From Lachnospiraceae bacterium (GTDB lineage Bacteria; Bacillota; Clostridia; Lachnospirales; Lachnospiraceae): 64,000 nucleotides of DNA. Made by a program: the position numbers and the translations under genes. Every line of letters starts with the position of its first letter. The stretch's first letter is position 1. Positions 26,426 to 34,382 of this stretch are shown here, in pieces. The notes under the pieces were generated by a model. That model saw nothing but the letters and a program-made list of their open reading frames with translations, had not been told where the DNA came from and ran no database searches. The DNA lies in assembly GCA_910575605.1 (NCBI GenBank), contig CAJTEW010000008.1, forward strand, positions 1 through 64,000, given 5' to 3'.

Positions 26426-27370
26426 ATGTCATTTTTTACAGACGCAGAAGTTGCATTAGGAACAAAAATACTTGAAATCATATATATTCTTACAGGATTT
26501 GTTACGATTTATACTGGAATTAAAAACTTAAGAGATTCAGAAAATCCTTCCCGCATTGGAACAGCAGTATTCTGGATTATCCTTGGCTCTATTATTTCCT
26601 TTGGAAGATGGATTCCTACAACAGCAGTTGGACTGCTTATTATTCTTATGTGTGTTCCTGCAGTCCTTAAAAAGGTTAAGATGGGAAATGTTCAGAAAAT
26701 GACAGCAGAAGAGACGAAGGCTAATTTTGACAAAATAGGTATGAAGGTGTTCATTCCTGCATTTGTAATTGGAGTGGGAGCTCTTATGTTCGCCGTATTT
26801 ACAGATTTAGGAGCGCTTGTTGGTGTCGGGTTTGGTGTCCTTGCATCAGCGATTATTTTAATGGTACTTCTTCCGTCAAATAACCCAAAGGTTATTATAA
26901 ATGATGCAGAGCGCATGATTTCTACAGTTGGACCTCTCAGCATGCTGTCCATGCTTCTTGCATGTCTTGGCTCAGTATTTACAGCTGCAGGCGTCGGGGA
27001 GACAATTGCAAAGATTGTAAGCGGCATTATTCCTAAGGGAAATATTACTGTTGGAATTATTATCTATGCACTAGGCATGATGCTGTTTACGATTATCATG
27101 GGAAATGCATTTGCGGCAATTACAGTTATGACAGTAGGTATCGGCGCACCCTTTGTACTTGCCTACGGCGCAGATCCAGTGTTGATTGGTATGCTTGCAC
27201 TTACATGCGGTTACTGCGGTACACTGCTTACCCCGATGGCGGCAAACTTTAATATGGTGCCGGTGGCTCTTCTAGATATGAAGAAACGGTTTACAGTTAT
27301 CCGCAACCAGTTTGTGATTGCATTGATTATGATAACCTTCCAGATTATTTACATGATTATTTTCCACTAA
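26426..27370 (+). CDS. DUF979 family subunit of a predicted 5-oxoproline transporter
   Basis: This 314-residue membrane protein has about nine hydrophobic segments. Features of DUF979 are visible: EIIYILTGFVTIYTGIKN at the start, the MGNAFAAITVMTVGIG block and CGYCGTLLTPMAANFN towards the end. It is the second half of a two-gene transport system with the preceding DUF969 gene, with GGAGGGG before the ATG. A terminator ends the operon directly afterwards. Confidence 0.85.
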   Translation: MSFFTDAEVALGTKILEIIYILTGFVTIYTGIKNLRDSENPSRIGTAVFWIILGSIISFGRWIPTTAVGLLIILMCVPAVLKKVKMGNVQKMTAEETKANFDKIGMKVFIPAFVIGVGALMFAVFTDLGALVGVGFGVLASAIILMVLLPSNNPKVIINDAERMISTVGPLSMLSMLLACLGSVFTAAGVGETIAKIVSGIIPKGNITVGIIIYALGMMLFTIIMGNAFAAITVMTVGIGAPFVLAYGADPVLIGMLALTCGYCGTLLTPMAANFNMVPVALLDMKKRFTVIRNQFVIALIMITFQIIYMIIFH

Positions 27371-27390
27371 GAGGTTTGCATTAGATTAAA

Positions 27391-27427
27391 AAAGGAATGC
27401 AGTAAGGCTGTTGCTGCATTCTTTTTT
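27391..27427 (+). terminator. intrinsic terminator of the DUF969-DUF979 operon
   Basis: AAAGGAATGCAG pairs with CTGCATTCTTTT around an 11-nt loop and continues into Ts. The following gap to 27545 shows nothing recognisable. Confidence 0.85.
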
Positions 27428-27544
27428 AATACAGATTATTTGAAACGCAATCATATCTAAACTTTTTATTTCGGGGAGATGCTTAGTGAAATGAGGAATA
27501 TTGCAGCTGCACCTTTTCAGATATATACAGACCGCATTTTAGAA

Positions 27545-27572
27545 TTGACAAACAAAAAAGGTATGGTATGAT
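27545..27572 (+). promoter_or_regulatory. promoter of the GH31 gene
   Basis: TTGACA at 27545-27550 and TATGAT at 27567-27572 are 16 bp apart, with an extended -10 TGG in front of the -10 box. Confidence 0.65.
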
Positions 27573-27646
27573 AACTCCATACTCTATGCAGATAAGGAAA
27601 TCAGGCTATATTTATCCGCGGAAGGCAAGTACAGGAGGTAAGAAAA

Positions 27647-29551
27647 ATGATTAAAAAGTATGTATTTGGGAACCCATTTGAAACAGAGGCGGTTGTAGAA
27701 AAAATAAAAACAGAGCGGGGTCTGCCGGAATATGGTGATATATCAGCAGAAAAAGGATTTTCTCTTTCCTATATAATGGAAGAAACAGATATTATATACG
27801 GTCTTGGTGAGGCAAACAGGGGAATTAATAAAAGAGGATATCGTTACATCAGCAACTGTACAGATGACCCAAATCACACGGAGGATAAAAGTTCTTTGTA
27901 CGGGGCCCATAATTTTATTGTTGTGTCAGGGGAAAAGCCCTTTGGACTGTTTTTTGATTATCCGTCTAAAATGACCTTTGACATTGGATATACAAAATCA
28001 GAGGTTCTTGCTGTGAGCTGTGGGTCAGCAGATTTGTACCTATATGTAATAGAAGGAAAAAATGCTTATGATATTGTAAAACAGTTCCGAAAAATTATCG
28101 GAAAAAGTTATATTCCGCCAAAGTTTGCCTTTGGTTTTGGGCAGAGTCGCTGGGGATATAAAACAAAGGAGGATTTTTGGAATGTATTGAAAGGGCACCG
28201 AGAGAATCATATTCCGTTGGATATGATTTATATGGATATTGACTATATGCAGAATTACAAGGATTTTACAGTAAATGAAGAAAATTTTCCAGACTTTGCA
28301 GAGACTGTCAGGGAATTTAAGGAAGAAGGTGTGAGGCTGATCCCTATTATTGACGCAGGTGTGAAGATGGAAGAAGGCTATTCTGTATATGAAGAAGGAG
28401 TGGAAAAGGGATATTTTTGTAAGCGCGGAGATGGAAGTGATTTTGCGGCGGCAGTATGGCCGGGGTATACACATTTTCCTGATGTACTAAACAGAGAGGC
28501 CAGGGAATGGTTTGGGAGCCATTACAAATTCTTGATTGACCAGGGAATTGAGGGCTTTTGGAATGACATGAATGAGCCTGCAATTTTTTATTCGCCGGAA
28601 GGGATAAAAGAACTTAAAAGCTATATGCGTGAGTTTATCAGAGCAGAGAAGGATACCTCTTTGTGGGAACTGGGAGATAAGGTACAGGGGCTTGCCAACA
28701 GCGCAGACGATTACAAACGATTCTATCACTGTATCGACGGGAAAATGGTTCGGCATGACAAAGTCCATAATCTTTACGGATACAATATGACAAGGGCAGC
28801 AGGAGAGGCATTTAAGAAAATTGCTCCGGATAAAGAGTTTTTATTATTTTCCCGTTCTTCTTATATAGGCATGCACCGCTATGGCGGAATTTGGACAGGG
28901 GATAATAAATCCTGGTGGTCACATCTGTTATTAAATATTAAGATGATGCCGTCACTGAATATGTGCGGATTCTTATACTCTGGTGCAGATTTGGGCGGTT
29001 TCGGTGCAGATGCCACAAGAGATCTGGTGCTCCGCTGGCTGGCTTTCGGGGTGTTTACACCCCTTATGAGAAACCATGCGGCTGTCGGCACAAGAAAGCA
29101 GGAGGCATATCAGTTTGAGAATAGGGATGATTTCCGGGGGATTATAGAGACAAGATACCGCCTGATACCTTATCTTTATGACACCTATATGAAAGCGGCA
29201 GAGGAAAACGATATGTATTTTAAGCCATTGGCCTTTGAGTACCCAGAGGATTCATTTGCGGCAGGCGTGGAGGATCAGTTGATGATAGGCCAGGAGATTA
29301 TGACAGCACCTGTATATACACAGAATGCAAAAGGGCGCTATGTATATCTGCCGGAGGAAATGATGCTTGTAAAGTTTACGAAAGATAACTGCTATACAAC
29401 AGAAATTTTAGAGAAGGGACATCACTATGTGGAGGTAGCGCTTTATGAGGTACCAGTATTTATACGGAAAGGGAAACGGATTCCGGTGGTACGGGCAGCA
29501 CAGTGTGTAGAGATGATTGACATGCAGACAGTAGAATATATAGGATATTAG
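27647..29551 (+). CDS. Glycoside hydrolase family 31 (alpha-glucosidase-like)
   Basis: This 634-residue cytoplasmic glycosidase has no signal peptide. An N-terminal beta-sandwich (to about 160) is followed by a TIM barrel. The nucleophile is D307 in WNDMNEPA, and the acid/base is D419 in GGIWTGDNKSWW. Other GH31 blocks include GFGQSRWGY, IYMDIDYM and TPLMRNHAAVG. It lacks the long C-terminal domains of larger members. The most likely activity is removal of alpha-linked glucose from short oligosaccharides; alpha-xylosidase or another specificity cannot be excluded. Strong AGGAGG site. It stands alone before a large hairpin repeat. Confidence 0.9.
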   Translation: MIKKYVFGNPFETEAVVEKIKTERGLPEYGDISAEKGFSLSYIMEETDIIYGLGEANRGINKRGYRYISNCTDDPNHTEDKSSLYGAHNFIVVSGEKPFGLFFDYPSKMTFDIGYTKSEVLAVSCGSADLYLYVIEGKNAYDIVKQFRKIIGKSYIPPKFAFGFGQSRWGYKTKEDFWNVLKGHRENHIPLDMIYMDIDYMQNYKDFTVNEENFPDFAETVREFKEEGVRLIPIIDAGVKMEEGYSVYEEGVEKGYFCKRGDGSDFAAAVWPGYTHFPDVLNREAREWFGSHYKFLIDQGIEGFWNDMNEPAIFYSPEGIKELKSYMREFIRAEKDTSLWELGDKVQGLANSADDYKRFYHCIDGKMVRHDKVHNLYGYNMTRAAGEAFKKIAPDKEFLLFSRSSYIGMHRYGGIWTGDNKSWWSHLLLNIKMMPSLNMCGFLYSGADLGGFGADATRDLVLRWLAFGVFTPLMRNHAAVGTRKQEAYQFENRDDFRGIIETRYRLIPYLYDTYMKAAEENDMYFKPLAFEYPEDSFAAGVEDQLMIGQEIMTAPVYTQNAKGRYVYLPEEMMLVKFTKDNCYTTEILEKGHHYVEVALYEVPVFIRKGKRIPVVRAAQCVEMIDMQTVEYIGY

Positions 29552-29557
29552 GGCGCT

Positions 29558-29634
29558 GGGGACGGGGTAAAATGAAAAAGTGCCTGTCCCCAACCAGGGT
29601 GGGGACAGGCACTTTTTCATTTTACCCCGTCCCC
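29558..29634. repeat. GGGGACGGGGTA palindromic repeat, copy 3 (perfect 35-bp arms)
   Basis: The left arm 29558-29592 begins GGGGACGGGGTAAAATGAAA and is the exact reverse complement of the right arm 29600-29634; the loop is 7 nt. It lies between the convergent GH31 and cupin genes and would form a very stable hairpin in either RNA. It is the most complete copy in the window. Confidence 0.95.
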
Positions 29635-29642
29635 GACTTGCC

Positions 29643-30839
29643 TTACACTTCTGATGGTACTTCCGGATTATTATTTGCAAAGTTCTGAAGAATAACTAAT
29701 GGCTGATAAGGGCTTGTATTCTTTACAGTGATTCCCTTTTTTGCCGAAGCTTCTGATACGAAATATTCATCACCAGTAATATCTTCATACCGGACAAGCT
29801 CTGGTGCCTCACAGGTAAACGCGCCGAAGCTTCCGTGTCCCTGTACGACAATTGCGCAGTAGCATGCCTGGTCGGTAAGAGTGTAAGTCTGTCCCGGCAT
29901 TACGGTTACTTCTTTTGCAGCAACCCAGTCGTTTGCATAAGCAACCCATTTCTCGACAGCTGATTCTGATTCGCATTTAATCTTCGGAGCACGGAAGTAG
30001 GTTTCTTTATAATCTGCTCTTGTGCTTTCCTCCCAGTCAATTTGGTTAAAGATTGCTTCAAGGTCGTTCTTTTCCTCTTCAGGTGCGCAGTCAGTAAGGA
30101 GATTGTGCGGATTTACTTCGCCCATAGTTACATTTTCCATAATGGTATTTACATCACTGTTCCACTGCGGCTCAAAGGTAACAACAGATGCCGGAGCATG
30201 GATAACGCCTGCCGGGGTATACCAGCCGGTTCCAAGCTGGATACGGTATGCGCGTGAAAGCTCTGTAATCCTTGTATCCTTAATGTCGTAGTTCTTAAGA
30301 CATTCCATAACCTCTTCCTTTGTAGTAGAGGGGTCAAATCCAAAGTATGTAAGCGGGAAACGTCCCAGGTAGCTTGAGTTATACTGAGGTGGAAAATAAT
30401 ATGCTTCCGGCTTGCCGTGCATTCCGATTTTGTTCGCCATCTCTTCGGTCAGATGTAAATGATGGAAGAGGGGCTTATCATAGTCATAAAGCTTTGCAAA
30501 GGTGGGCCAGGTTCCGTATCTCTTCATTAGAGCTTCACCAATTAAATCAGCGCCCAGTTCATCTACATAATTCTTAAAAAGGCACGTAGTCTTTGTGTCA
30601 GCATCCTCCAGAACATAACTCATACCTTCGGTCTTACCGGTCTTTGGACCGTTGAGAGCCTTGGCAAGTGAACCCAGCCACCGCTCACAGATACCGCCGC
30701 GGTCCATTCCCAGAGCAAAATAATCATCCGGGTGAAGACGGAGGCGCTTTCCAGGCTCATTAAATCCACGGGGAACCCAAGTGGGCATTAAATGAAGGAC
30801 ACCGTCTCCTTGTTCAAATACTTTTCTTACATTGCTCAT
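29643..30839 (-). CDS. Cupin-type sugar (phosphate) isomerase, mannose-6-phosphate isomerase-like
   Basis: This 398-residue protein resembles the metal-dependent type I phosphomannose isomerase family. Likely metal-site segments are PLFHHLHLTEEMANK, GMHGKPEAYYFP and TGWYTPAGVIHAPAS. It is much longer than minimal Firmicute ManA and may belong to a separate branch. It is divergent from a class II aldolase and near two sugar kinases, so aldose-ketose isomerisation in that pathway is inferred. The substrate and whether it acts on a free or phosphorylated sugar are unknown. AAGGAGG site. Confidence 0.65.
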   Translation of the reverse strand: MSNVRKVFEQGDGVLHLMPTWVPRGFNEPGKRLRLHPDDYFALGMDRGGICERWLGSLAKALNGPKTGKTEGMSYVLEDADTKTTCLFKNYVDELGADLIGEALMKRYGTWPTFAKLYDYDKPLFHHLHLTEEMANKIGMHGKPEAYYFPPQYNSSYLGRFPLTYFGFDPSTTKEEVMECLKNYDIKDTRITELSRAYRIQLGTGWYTPAGVIHAPASVVTFEPQWNSDVNTIMENVTMGEVNPHNLLTDCAPEEEKNDLEAIFNQIDWEESTRADYKETYFRAPKIKCESESAVEKWVAYANDWVAAKEVTVMPGQTYTLTDQACYCAIVVQGHGSFGAFTCEAPELVRYEDITGDEYFVSEASAKKGITVKNTSPYQPLVILQNFANNNPEVPSEV

Positions 30840-30869
30840 GATAGAAAATCCTCCTTTTACATAAAATAC

Positions 30870-30886
30870 ATGAAAAATGTTTTCAT
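30870..30886. promoter_or_regulatory. operator-like palindrome in the divergent sugar-gene promoter region
   Basis: ATGAAAAATGTTTTCAT is an inverted repeat around GAAAA-N3-TTTTC. It lies downstream of a likely minus-strand -10 (TATTAT preceded by TGC, near 30918). A near-copy occurs at 34195-34211, suggesting a shared regulator, most simply the RpiR protein encoded at 31982. Confidence 0.5.
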
Positions 30887-30997
30887 AAAAACTAAAACCA
30901 ATATGTTTTAAATATATAATAGCACAAACAAATAGAAAAATAAATATGAAAATGGGACAAAATCAACAATTAAAATAAAAATAATTTTCGTCACTTA

Positions 30998-31026
30998 TTG
31001 ACAATGATGAATATGTGAGATAATAT
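30998..31026 (+). promoter_or_regulatory. promoter of the class II aldolase operon
   Basis: TTGACA at 30998-31003 is followed after 17 bp by TAATAT at 31021-31026. The overlapping GATAAT is an alternative -10. Confidence 0.55.
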
Positions 31027-31079
31027 GTAAATGAAATTTAGTAACCTTAAAATGATGAGAGTATCAAGGAGGAAAACAC

Positions 31080-31955
31080 ATGTTACTTAATATGAAAGAG
31101 TTATTGGCAGTTGCTAATGAGCACAATTTTGCAGTACCGGCATTTAATATCGGGACAGGACAGATTTTAAATGGCGTTATGGACAAGTGTGAGGAATTAA
31201 AGGCCCCGGTTATTCTGGCTATCCATCCATTGGAGCTTGAGTTTCAGGGAGACAGCTTTTTACATATGTGCATTGATAGAGCGGCAAAATCTCCGATTCC
31301 GGTATGTATTCATCTTGATCACAGCGAATGGGGGCCGATTGTGCGTGCAATCAGGGCAGGCTTTACATCCGTTATGATAGATGCTTCCCACCTTCCGTTT
31401 GAAGAAAATGCTGCAATTACAAAGAAGGTATGTGAGCTTGCACATCCCCTTGGTGTTTCTGTAGAGGGCGAGCTTGGAACGATTGGTACGACAGACGGAG
31501 ATACAGAGGGCGGCACAGACGAGATTATTTATACAAAGCCTGAGGACGCAGTACGTTTTGTTGAGGAGACAGGCTGTGATACACTGGCAATTGCAATCGG
31601 AACTGCACACGGCATTTATCCGGCAGGCATGAAGCCTGAGCTTAAGCAGGACCTGCTGTCTGAGATTAAGAGCAGGGTGTCTGTACCTCTTGTTCTTCAC
31701 GGAGGTTCAGGAAACAAGGATTCCGAGATTGCCGAGGCGGTAAAGAGGGGTATTAATAAGATTAACATTTCCTCTGATATCAAGGATGCTTTCTATCAGG
31801 AGCTTAGAAAGACATTAAAGGACCCGAAGATTCGTGAGCCGTTTGAGCTGTATCCGGCAAGTGTGGCTGTGATGCAGGAAGTTATTGAGCACAAAGTAAA
31901 GCTATTTAATGATGACGATAAGGTAAAATACTATTCACTTAATGAGATGCTGTAG
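31080..31955 (+). CDS. Class II fructose-bisphosphate aldolase family protein
   Basis: This 291-residue zinc aldolase of the FbaA/GatY/KbaY type cleaves a ketose (bis)phosphate to two trioses. Visible are FAVPAFNIGTGQILNGV, the zinc-site stretch VCIHLDHSEWG, VEGELGTIGTTDGD, AIAIGTAHGIYP and LVLHGGSGNKD. Length fits the tagatose/ketose-bisphosphate branch. It leads an operon with an RpiR regulator and an ADP-dependent-type kinase, so the substrate is probably the product of that kinase. AAGGAGG site. Confidence 0.88.
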   Translation: MLLNMKELLAVANEHNFAVPAFNIGTGQILNGVMDKCEELKAPVILAIHPLELEFQGDSFLHMCIDRAAKSPIPVCIHLDHSEWGPIVRAIRAGFTSVMIDASHLPFEENAAITKKVCELAHPLGVSVEGELGTIGTTDGDTEGGTDEIIYTKPEDAVRFVEETGCDTLAIAIGTAHGIYPAGMKPELKQDLLSEIKSRVSVPLVLHGGSGNKDSEIAEAVKRGINKINISSDIKDAFYQELRKTLKDPKIREPFELYPASVAVMQEVIEHKVKLFNDDDKVKYYSLNEML

Positions 31956-31981
31956 AAATGAAAAGACAGGATGGCGCCACT

Positions 31982-32845
31982 ATGAATGGACATAATAACT
32001 CTGTAATTGAAAACATTAAAATGAATTATGATAAATTATTTTCTGCCGAAAAGAAGGCGGCGGATTATATACTTTCGAACCCGGGTGAGGCGATTATGCT
32101 CAATATCACGGAGCTGGCCCAAAAAAGCGGAAGCAGTGAAGCGACAGTAGTACGTATGTGCAAGCATGTAGGCTATCAGGGATATTATCAGATGAGGCTC
32201 CTTATGTCTCATGACTTGGGAAAGACTAGAAGCGCTTATGACGATAATGAGAGAATGAACTCTACCAGACATTTATTTGACCGCAGCGCTGCAAGAATTG
32301 CAGCGCTGCAGGAGCAAATTGATATTGAGCTTTTAGTAGGTGCGGCACGCCTTCTAAGAATGAGCAGACTGGTACATGTGGTTGCAGCGGGAAATACAAG
32401 CCCCATAGCCACAGATCTGGGGTTCCGGCTTGAGCGGTGCAAAATTCCGTGTTCCTATTCTACAATGCCGGAACACTTTTTAAATCATGTAAGCTTAGGA
32501 AGCAGTGACGACACCATTATTGCGATTTCCAGGTCCGGTGCGTCAAAACAGGTAGTACAGGCGATGGAGCTTGCAAGAAAGAAGCATATGCATTCGATCG
32601 TGATTTCAGGTGAGAGCAATTCTCAGCTTTCGGAGCATGCAGACTATACTATTAAAGTAGTGGACAAGATGAAAAAAGTACCGGGAATTGAGCCGGATTC
32701 TCATCTTCTGGAGATGGCAGTCAGTGATGCTATATTGTATATTGTCCGCCACTTTGATTCCTTTGTCAAAAGTGCAGAAAGAGAAAAGAAATCAGATGTA
32801 TATGGTGATGATGTTGAGTTGTTGTTAAGTGAGTATAAAATATAA
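31982..32845 (+). CDS. MurR/RpiR-family transcriptional regulator of the sugar locus
   Basis: This 287-residue regulator has an N-terminal HTH (NITELAQKSGSSEATVVRM) and a C-terminal SIS phosphosugar-sensing domain (VVAAGNTSPIATDLGFRLERC, then ISRSGASKQVVQAMELA). An alternative start at 31958 would add eight residues; neither has a strong ribosome site, and the gene probably relies on coupling to the aldolase stop 3 to 27 bp upstream. It is the obvious candidate to control the divergent cupin gene, its own operon and the downstream kinase-ABC operon. Confidence 0.88.
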   Translation: MNGHNNSVIENIKMNYDKLFSAEKKAADYILSNPGEAIMLNITELAQKSGSSEATVVRMCKHVGYQGYYQMRLLMSHDLGKTRSAYDDNERMNSTRHLFDRSAARIAALQEQIDIELLVGAARLLRMSRLVHVVAAGNTSPIATDLGFRLERCKIPCSYSTMPEHFLNHVSLGSSDDTIIAISRSGASKQVVQAMELARKKHMHSIVISGESNSQLSEHADYTIKVVDKMKKVPGIEPDSHLLEMAVSDAILYIVRHFDSFVKSAEREKKSDVYGDDVELLLSEYKI

Positions 32846-32862
32846 GAGTCCGGAGGGTAAAA

Positions 32863-34182
32863 ATGGCTTATCAGGATAGATATATGGAATATCTTGAGGC
32901 GGTGCCGGAAAAAATCAAACGGTGCCGTGAGACAGGGGGAAGACCTGTGATAGGGTATTCCAGTGATTACGATGCGATTGCAGAATGGGATGTGGACAGC
33001 TTCAATGAGCTTTTGTCGGAGTACCTTAAGGAGGAGCCGTCCTTTAATGAGGGAGAAACTATCGACAATATGGAGGACTTTGCAAGGATAGTCAGCTACT
33101 TTGCAATTCATGGACTTGGCGGGGAGGTAGATATTACTTCCGGAGAAGTTATTGAAGAGTTAAAAAAACGTTTTAAAATGCAGTATGCCCTTGGAGGAAC
33201 CTGTGCGCAGGGCGCGGCAGCGCTTGGAGCAATGGGAATGCCGGTGCTGGTACATGTGACAGACCGCTCAAAGGAGGTGCTGGCATGTATGGATTATGAA
33301 GGAATGGAATCTGTAAAGGGTGAAAATAAGGTACCTCTTAAGGAATGTGTGACAGAAGAAGAACCTTTGATTCATCTGATTATGCAGTATACAAAAGGGG
33401 ATGTTCTGCGTGTTGGAAAAAAGGAGTATCCACTCCCATTATCCAACCGATTGATTATAGACTATGATCCGGTATATAAGTTTCTGCCTGTACAAAGAGA
33501 TTTTCTTAATTATGTGGAAAATCATGCAGGGGATATATACTGCTATGATATTTCCGGGTTTAACGGAATGATTGAGCTGGAGGTTTTAAAGGAACGCCTT
33601 AGTGAGCTTAAAAGACATTACAGGATTGTGAAGGAAATAAATCCTGATGTCAGGATTTATTTTGAAAGCGCTCATTATATCAGCACAAAGATAAGGGATT
33701 ATGTGTATGAATCTTTATCAGAGGCAATGGATATCATGGGCATGAATGAAGAAGAATTAGTGGATCTGACAATGAAAAAAGCCCATCCAGTGGATAAGGA
33801 GAGCCTGGAATCTGTTTTGGCTGGACTTGATTATCTGCTTGAATTGTATCCAGTGAAAGGGATTGTCATGCACAGCAAGGATTATTCTCTCTATTATGGT
33901 GAGGCTATGGAGGACATTGATTTGGAAATGGGCCTGACACTTGGGAACCTGATGTCAGGGACAAGGGCAAGAATTGGACGGTACGGTACCCAGGAGGAGT
34001 GCAGGGAAAGTCTTAAGCTAGACTTAAGCCCTACAGGAGTCAAATTTGCAGAGCAGATTACGGCGATGGAGCTTAAGCACACGGCAATACTTGTGCCGTC
34101 GAGATACATGGAAAAACCACGGTACACGATTGGACTTGGAGATACGTTTGTAGCTGGGATGCAGATGTGCTTCGTGAAATAA
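32863..34182 (+). CDS. ADP-dependent phosphofructokinase/glucokinase family sugar kinase
   Basis: This 439-residue ribokinase-fold enzyme matches the ADP-dependent glucokinase/phosphofructokinase family. The N-terminal substrate motif is GYSSDYDAI at 31-39 and GGTCAQGAAA is at 111-120. The metal-site acidic segment is VRIYFESAH, and the catalytic base is D427 in GLGDTFVAG. Length is as in archaeal and animal members. Family members use ADP as phosphoryl donor; that is not proved for this one. The family is uncommon in bacteria. Position between an aldolase and an FGGY kinase suggests it makes the bisphosphate for aldol cleavage. Ribosome site GGAGGG. Confidence 0.8.
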   Translation: MAYQDRYMEYLEAVPEKIKRCRETGGRPVIGYSSDYDAIAEWDVDSFNELLSEYLKEEPSFNEGETIDNMEDFARIVSYFAIHGLGGEVDITSGEVIEELKKRFKMQYALGGTCAQGAAALGAMGMPVLVHVTDRSKEVLACMDYEGMESVKGENKVPLKECVTEEEPLIHLIMQYTKGDVLRVGKKEYPLPLSNRLIIDYDPVYKFLPVQRDFLNYVENHAGDIYCYDISGFNGMIELEVLKERLSELKRHYRIVKEINPDVRIYFESAHYISTKIRDYVYESLSEAMDIMGMNEEELVDLTMKKAHPVDKESLESVLAGLDYLLELYPVKGIVMHSKDYSLYYGEAMEDIDLEMGLTLGNLMSGTRARIGRYGTQEECRESLKLDLSPTGVKFAEQITAMELKHTAILVPSRYMEKPRYTIGLGDTFVAGMQMCFVK

Positions 34183-34194
34183 TATTTCTTTTAT

Positions 34195-34211
34195 ATGAAA
34201 AATATTTTCGT
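34195..34211. promoter_or_regulatory. second operator-like palindrome
   Basis: ATGAAAAATATTTTCGT repeats the GAAAA-N3-TTTTC pattern of 30870-30886 with two outer mismatches. It lies 13 bp after the kinase stop, upstream of the FGGY kinase promoter. Confidence 0.45.
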
Positions 34212-34314
34212 AAAAGGCAGAAGATAAATGTATATATTTAACAAAAATAGACATTAAAAAGTGTTGTGATTTAACAAAATGTCGGTTTTGGTAAAAAAAT
34301 ATTTCGCTTTTTTG

Positions 34315-34344
34315 TTGACATTTACCCTCTTATTTTATTATAAT
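34315..34344 (+). promoter_or_regulatory. promoter of the FGGY kinase-ABC transporter operon
   Basis: TTGACA at 34315-34320 and TATAAT at 34339-34344 are 18 bp apart. Confidence 0.75.
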
Positions 34345-34352
34345 TTTCATAT

Positions 34353-34366
34353 AGAAAGCGGTTTGG
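34353..34366 (+). promoter_or_regulatory. possible CcpA (cre) site
   Basis: AGAAAGCGGTTTGG partly matches the cre consensus (WTGNAARCGNWWWCA type) with the GAAAGCG core intact. It lies just downstream of the -10 box, a position where CcpA blocks transcription. The right half is degenerate, so this is tentative. Confidence 0.35.
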
Positions 34367-34382
34367 AAATGGAGGATAGAAA

